Source: Maribacter aestuarii (lineage in GTDB: Bacteria > Bacteroidota > Bacteroidia > Flavobacteriales > Flavobacteriaceae). From it: a stretch of DNA of 64,000 nucleotides. This document shows positions 61,887 through 64,000 of this stretch, piece by piece. Below the pieces are notes generated by a model. That model was not told where the DNA came from. It was given only the letters and a program-made list of their open reading frames with translations, and searched no databases. The first letter of the stretch is position 1. The number at the start of each line of letters is the position of its first letter. The position numbers and the translations under genes were made by a program. Location of the stretch: the NCBI RefSeq assembly GCF_027474845.2, contig NZ_CP107031.2:2432501-2496500 (forward strand), given 5' to 3'.

Positions 61887-64000
61887 ATGAAAAAACAGTT
61901 ACTCATACTCTTCACCTTGTTCCTTTTAGGGGGATTCGCTTGCTTTTGCCAAACTGAGGGAGATGGTATAAACTTTGTCGTTAAAGGCAATGTAAAAGGC
62001 AAGGAAACATTAGCTCCAATATCCGGTGTATCCGTTTCAACCAATAAAGGTACGTTCACATCTACCAATGCTTTGGGTGAGTTTAGAATAAAAGTAAGTT
62101 TGGGTGAAACGCTAATTTTTGAGGATGCCCGAATAGAAACCGTTAGGTATCGCATAAAGAATGATGATGACATCCAAATTCGGGTAGAAGGTTACGGTGG
62201 CCCATCCGTTCAAAAAAGAGAAACCAGTAGTATATCAAATAGGGCGGCTTCTTTGCATCAGGCGTTCTTAGATTCAGCCGTTTACTATAAGAAAGAAAAC
62301 ATAGCAAAGAGTATTGATTTTATAGCAAAATCAATAGAACAGTTAGGTGACAGGGGCAATAAAAAGGAATTGGCAAGGTCGCTCACCGCTTTAGGGGAGG
62401 TCTATCTGTATCATCAGCAATATGACTTGGCCATAGATAATTTTGAGGACGCCCTGGAAGCCAACAAGACTATCGCCACTGCCTTACTGTTGGGAAAGAC
62501 CTATGTCACGAACAAGGACTTCAAAAAAGCTGTAGAAATTTTGCAACCCCTTTTGGAAATGAAAAATATGGTGCCTTTTCAAAGTGTCTCCCTCTTTGAA
62601 ACGTTGGGGGATGCTAATATAGGTGAGAACAAGGTTAGGGTGGCCTTGGATTTTTATAATGAGGGACTAAAAGTGGCCAAAAAGAATCAGATAACCCCCA
62701 AAATGACGGACCTGAATTCAAAGATTGCCGATGCCTATGCTCAGGACAACCAACTAATGGAAGCCGAAGCGTATTATGGTAACTCCCTACAATTGGCCAG
62801 CAAACTTGCACCTAAAAGAGCCTTGCAGGAAAAAGAAAAGGTTGCCGACTTCTACAACAAGAAGAGCCAATATAATGAGGAAATAGCCATTCGCAAGAAC
62901 AGTCTAGAGGAATTGAATAGGTTAAAATCGCCAAAAAAAGATGACACCCGAACAGATTTGGGCGATACCATCACCACACAACGCATAAATTATAAAATTG
63001 CCAATGCCTATATTGCCCAGGATAAGTACAACGAGGCAATTCCCTATCTAGAAAGAAGTATCGTAGAGGCCGACTCGGAAGATGATTTAATAGTCCAGAA
63101 AGACGCTACTAGAAAACTGTCCGAAGTATATGAGTATAAAGGAGATTTTAACAGGGCGTTGGAAACCTACCAATCCTATGTTGCACTCGTTGATACATTA
63201 TATGTGCGCAAAGAGCAGGAAATTTCAAGGGCAGCGCGGTTCAATAGAGAAATAGCTTCTACACAAAGTAGGATTACCGGATTGGAGCAGGAGCGGGAAC
63301 TTTCCCAAAGCAAATACGATTTGGCATTGACCGAGCAGGAACTAGCTGAAGAAAGTTATAAAAGGCAGCGTTGGATTATCTATTCCCTGATTTTCGGTAT
63401 AGTTCTAACAGGTTTGGCGGCCTTCTTTTTCTATAGGAGCAACCAGCAACAAAAACTGACCAATAATCTTTTAGCCTTAAAATCGCTACGCTCGCAAATG
63501 AACCCGCATTTTATCTTTAATGCTTTAAATTCTGTTAATAATTTCATTGCCAAAAGTGATGAAAGAAGCGCTAACAGGTATTTGAGTGAGTTCTCCACAT
63601 TAATGCGATGTGTTTTAGAAAATTCGGAAGAAGACTTTATTCCGTTGGATAAAGAACTGGAATTATTGGAGCTTTACGTGAAATTGGAGCATTCCCGTTT
63701 TCCAGATAAGTTTGATTATGTAATTGAGATAGATGACAACTTGGATGTTGCCTCCTATCAGATTCCCCCAATGTTGCTTCAACCTTATATAGAAAATGCC
63801 ATTTGGCATGGTTTACGGTATAAGGAGGAGAAAGGCGTTTTGAAGATAAAAGTGGAATCGAAGGATGTTAAGAGTGTTGAGGTCCGAATTACGGATGATG
63901 GTATTGGTAGAAAAAAGTCCGCTAGCCTAAAAACACAAAATCAGAAAAAACAGAAATCAAAAGGAATGGGCAATATTCAACAACGGGTGGCTATCCTGAA
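61887..64000 (+). CDS. TPR sensor histidine kinase of the LytS/YehU type, 3' end outside the window
   Basis: I read an unbroken frame from the ATG at 61887 to the window end (704 codons). A signal peptide ends near CFCQ. Next is a short carboxypeptidase-regulatory-like domain (about 30-110, APISGVSVSTNKG), then tetratricopeptide repeats (about 125-460), a membrane helix (about 495-517) and the His_kinase domain with H541 in QMNPHFIFNALNS. The ATP-binding part has started (LLQPYIENAIWHGL, DDGIGR, KGMGNIQQR). The remaining C-terminus and a probable LytTR response regulator would lie just beyond 64000. Confidence 0.9.
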   Translation, partial: MKKQLLILFTLFLLGGFACFCQTEGDGINFVVKGNVKGKETLAPISGVSVSTNKGTFTSTNALGEFRIKVSLGETLIFEDARIETVRYRIKNDDDIQIRVEGYGGPSVQKRETSSISNRAASLHQAFLDSAVYYKKENIAKSIDFIAKSIEQLGDRGNKKELARSLTALGEVYLYHQQYDLAIDNFEDALEANKTIATALLLGKTYVTNKDFKKAVEILQPLLEMKNMVPFQSVSLFETLGDANIGENKVRVALDFYNEGLKVAKKNQITPKMTDLNSKIADAYAQDNQLMEAEAYYGNSLQLASKLAPKRALQEKEKVADFYNKKSQYNEEIAIRKNSLEELNRLKSPKKDDTRTDLGDTITTQRINYKIANAYIAQDKYNEAIPYLERSIVEADSEDDLIVQKDATRKLSEVYEYKGDFNRALETYQSYVALVDTLYVRKEQEISRAARFNREIASTQSRITGLEQERELSQSKYDLALTEQELAEESYKRQRWIIYSLIFGIVLTGLAAFFFYRSNQQQKLTNNLLALKSLRSQMNPHFIFNALNSVNNFIAKSDERSANRYLSEFSTLMRCVLENSEEDFIPLDKELELLELYVKLEHSRFPDKFDYVIEIDDNLDVASYQIPPMLLQPYIENAIWHGLRYKEEKGVLKIKVESKDVKSVEVRITDDGIGRKKSASLKTQNQKKQKSKGMGNIQQRVAIL

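Overview
The window looks like a chromosomal segment from a Flavobacteriaceae-type member of the Bacteroidota, probably marine. This rests on gene content. There is an alternative complex III (Act) operon joined to an aa3-type oxidase, the type IX secretion gene sprA, a PorP/SprF-like protein, a Bacteroidota-style TonB, and promoters of the TTTG / TAnnTTTG kind. No genus is claimed. Nearly all the DNA is coding. I see no rRNA, tRNA, CRISPR array, prophage, insertion sequence or attachment site.

Layout. 1-4069: rimP (end only)-nusA-infB translation/transcription operon; infB is split by a one-base insertion. 4111-4482: a small SPOR protein on the minus strand. 4715-16517: actABCDEF followed by cytochrome oxidase subunits II and I, one electron-transfer operon. 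16641-19729: a GIN-domain protein convergent with an acyl-CoA oxidase-like gene. 19909-28671: ruvB, a P450, a lipoprotein cytochrome c, queG, a sugar-type MFS transporter, maeB and ruvA. 28677-36705: sprA, gcvH and a VanZ-like gene. 36768-37472: tonB. 37794-43035: ctaB, two oxidase subunit III genes, a subunit IV, a cysteine-free thioredoxin-fold protein, Sco, a DUF420 protein and a tiny CxxC membrane protein. This is the second half of the terminal oxidase system. 43150-52708: a MacAB/TolC-type efflux cluster with four permeases, two adaptors, one ATPase and one outer-membrane channel. 52788-53466: tsaB, also split by a one-base insertion. 53470-54981: two tandem paralogues of an unrecognised secreted family. 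55094-59306: MscS channel, a DUF255 thioredoxin protein, dodecin and an Nfu-type iron-sulfur scaffold, all on the minus strand. 59431-64000: a PorP/SprF-like protein, a von Willebrand A lipoprotein and the first 704 codons of a TPR sensor histidine kinase cut off by the window end.

How it fits together. Menaquinol oxidation by Act, oxygen reduction by the oxidase, and the heme and copper assembly factors are encoded in two blocks about 21 kb apart. SprA and the PorP/SprF-like protein belong to protein export. The most unusual signal is that two genes expected to be essential, infB and tsaB, each carry one extra A in the same word (GAAAAAGAT), breaking the frame in the same way. Sequencing error is the simplest reading, but it deserves a direct check.
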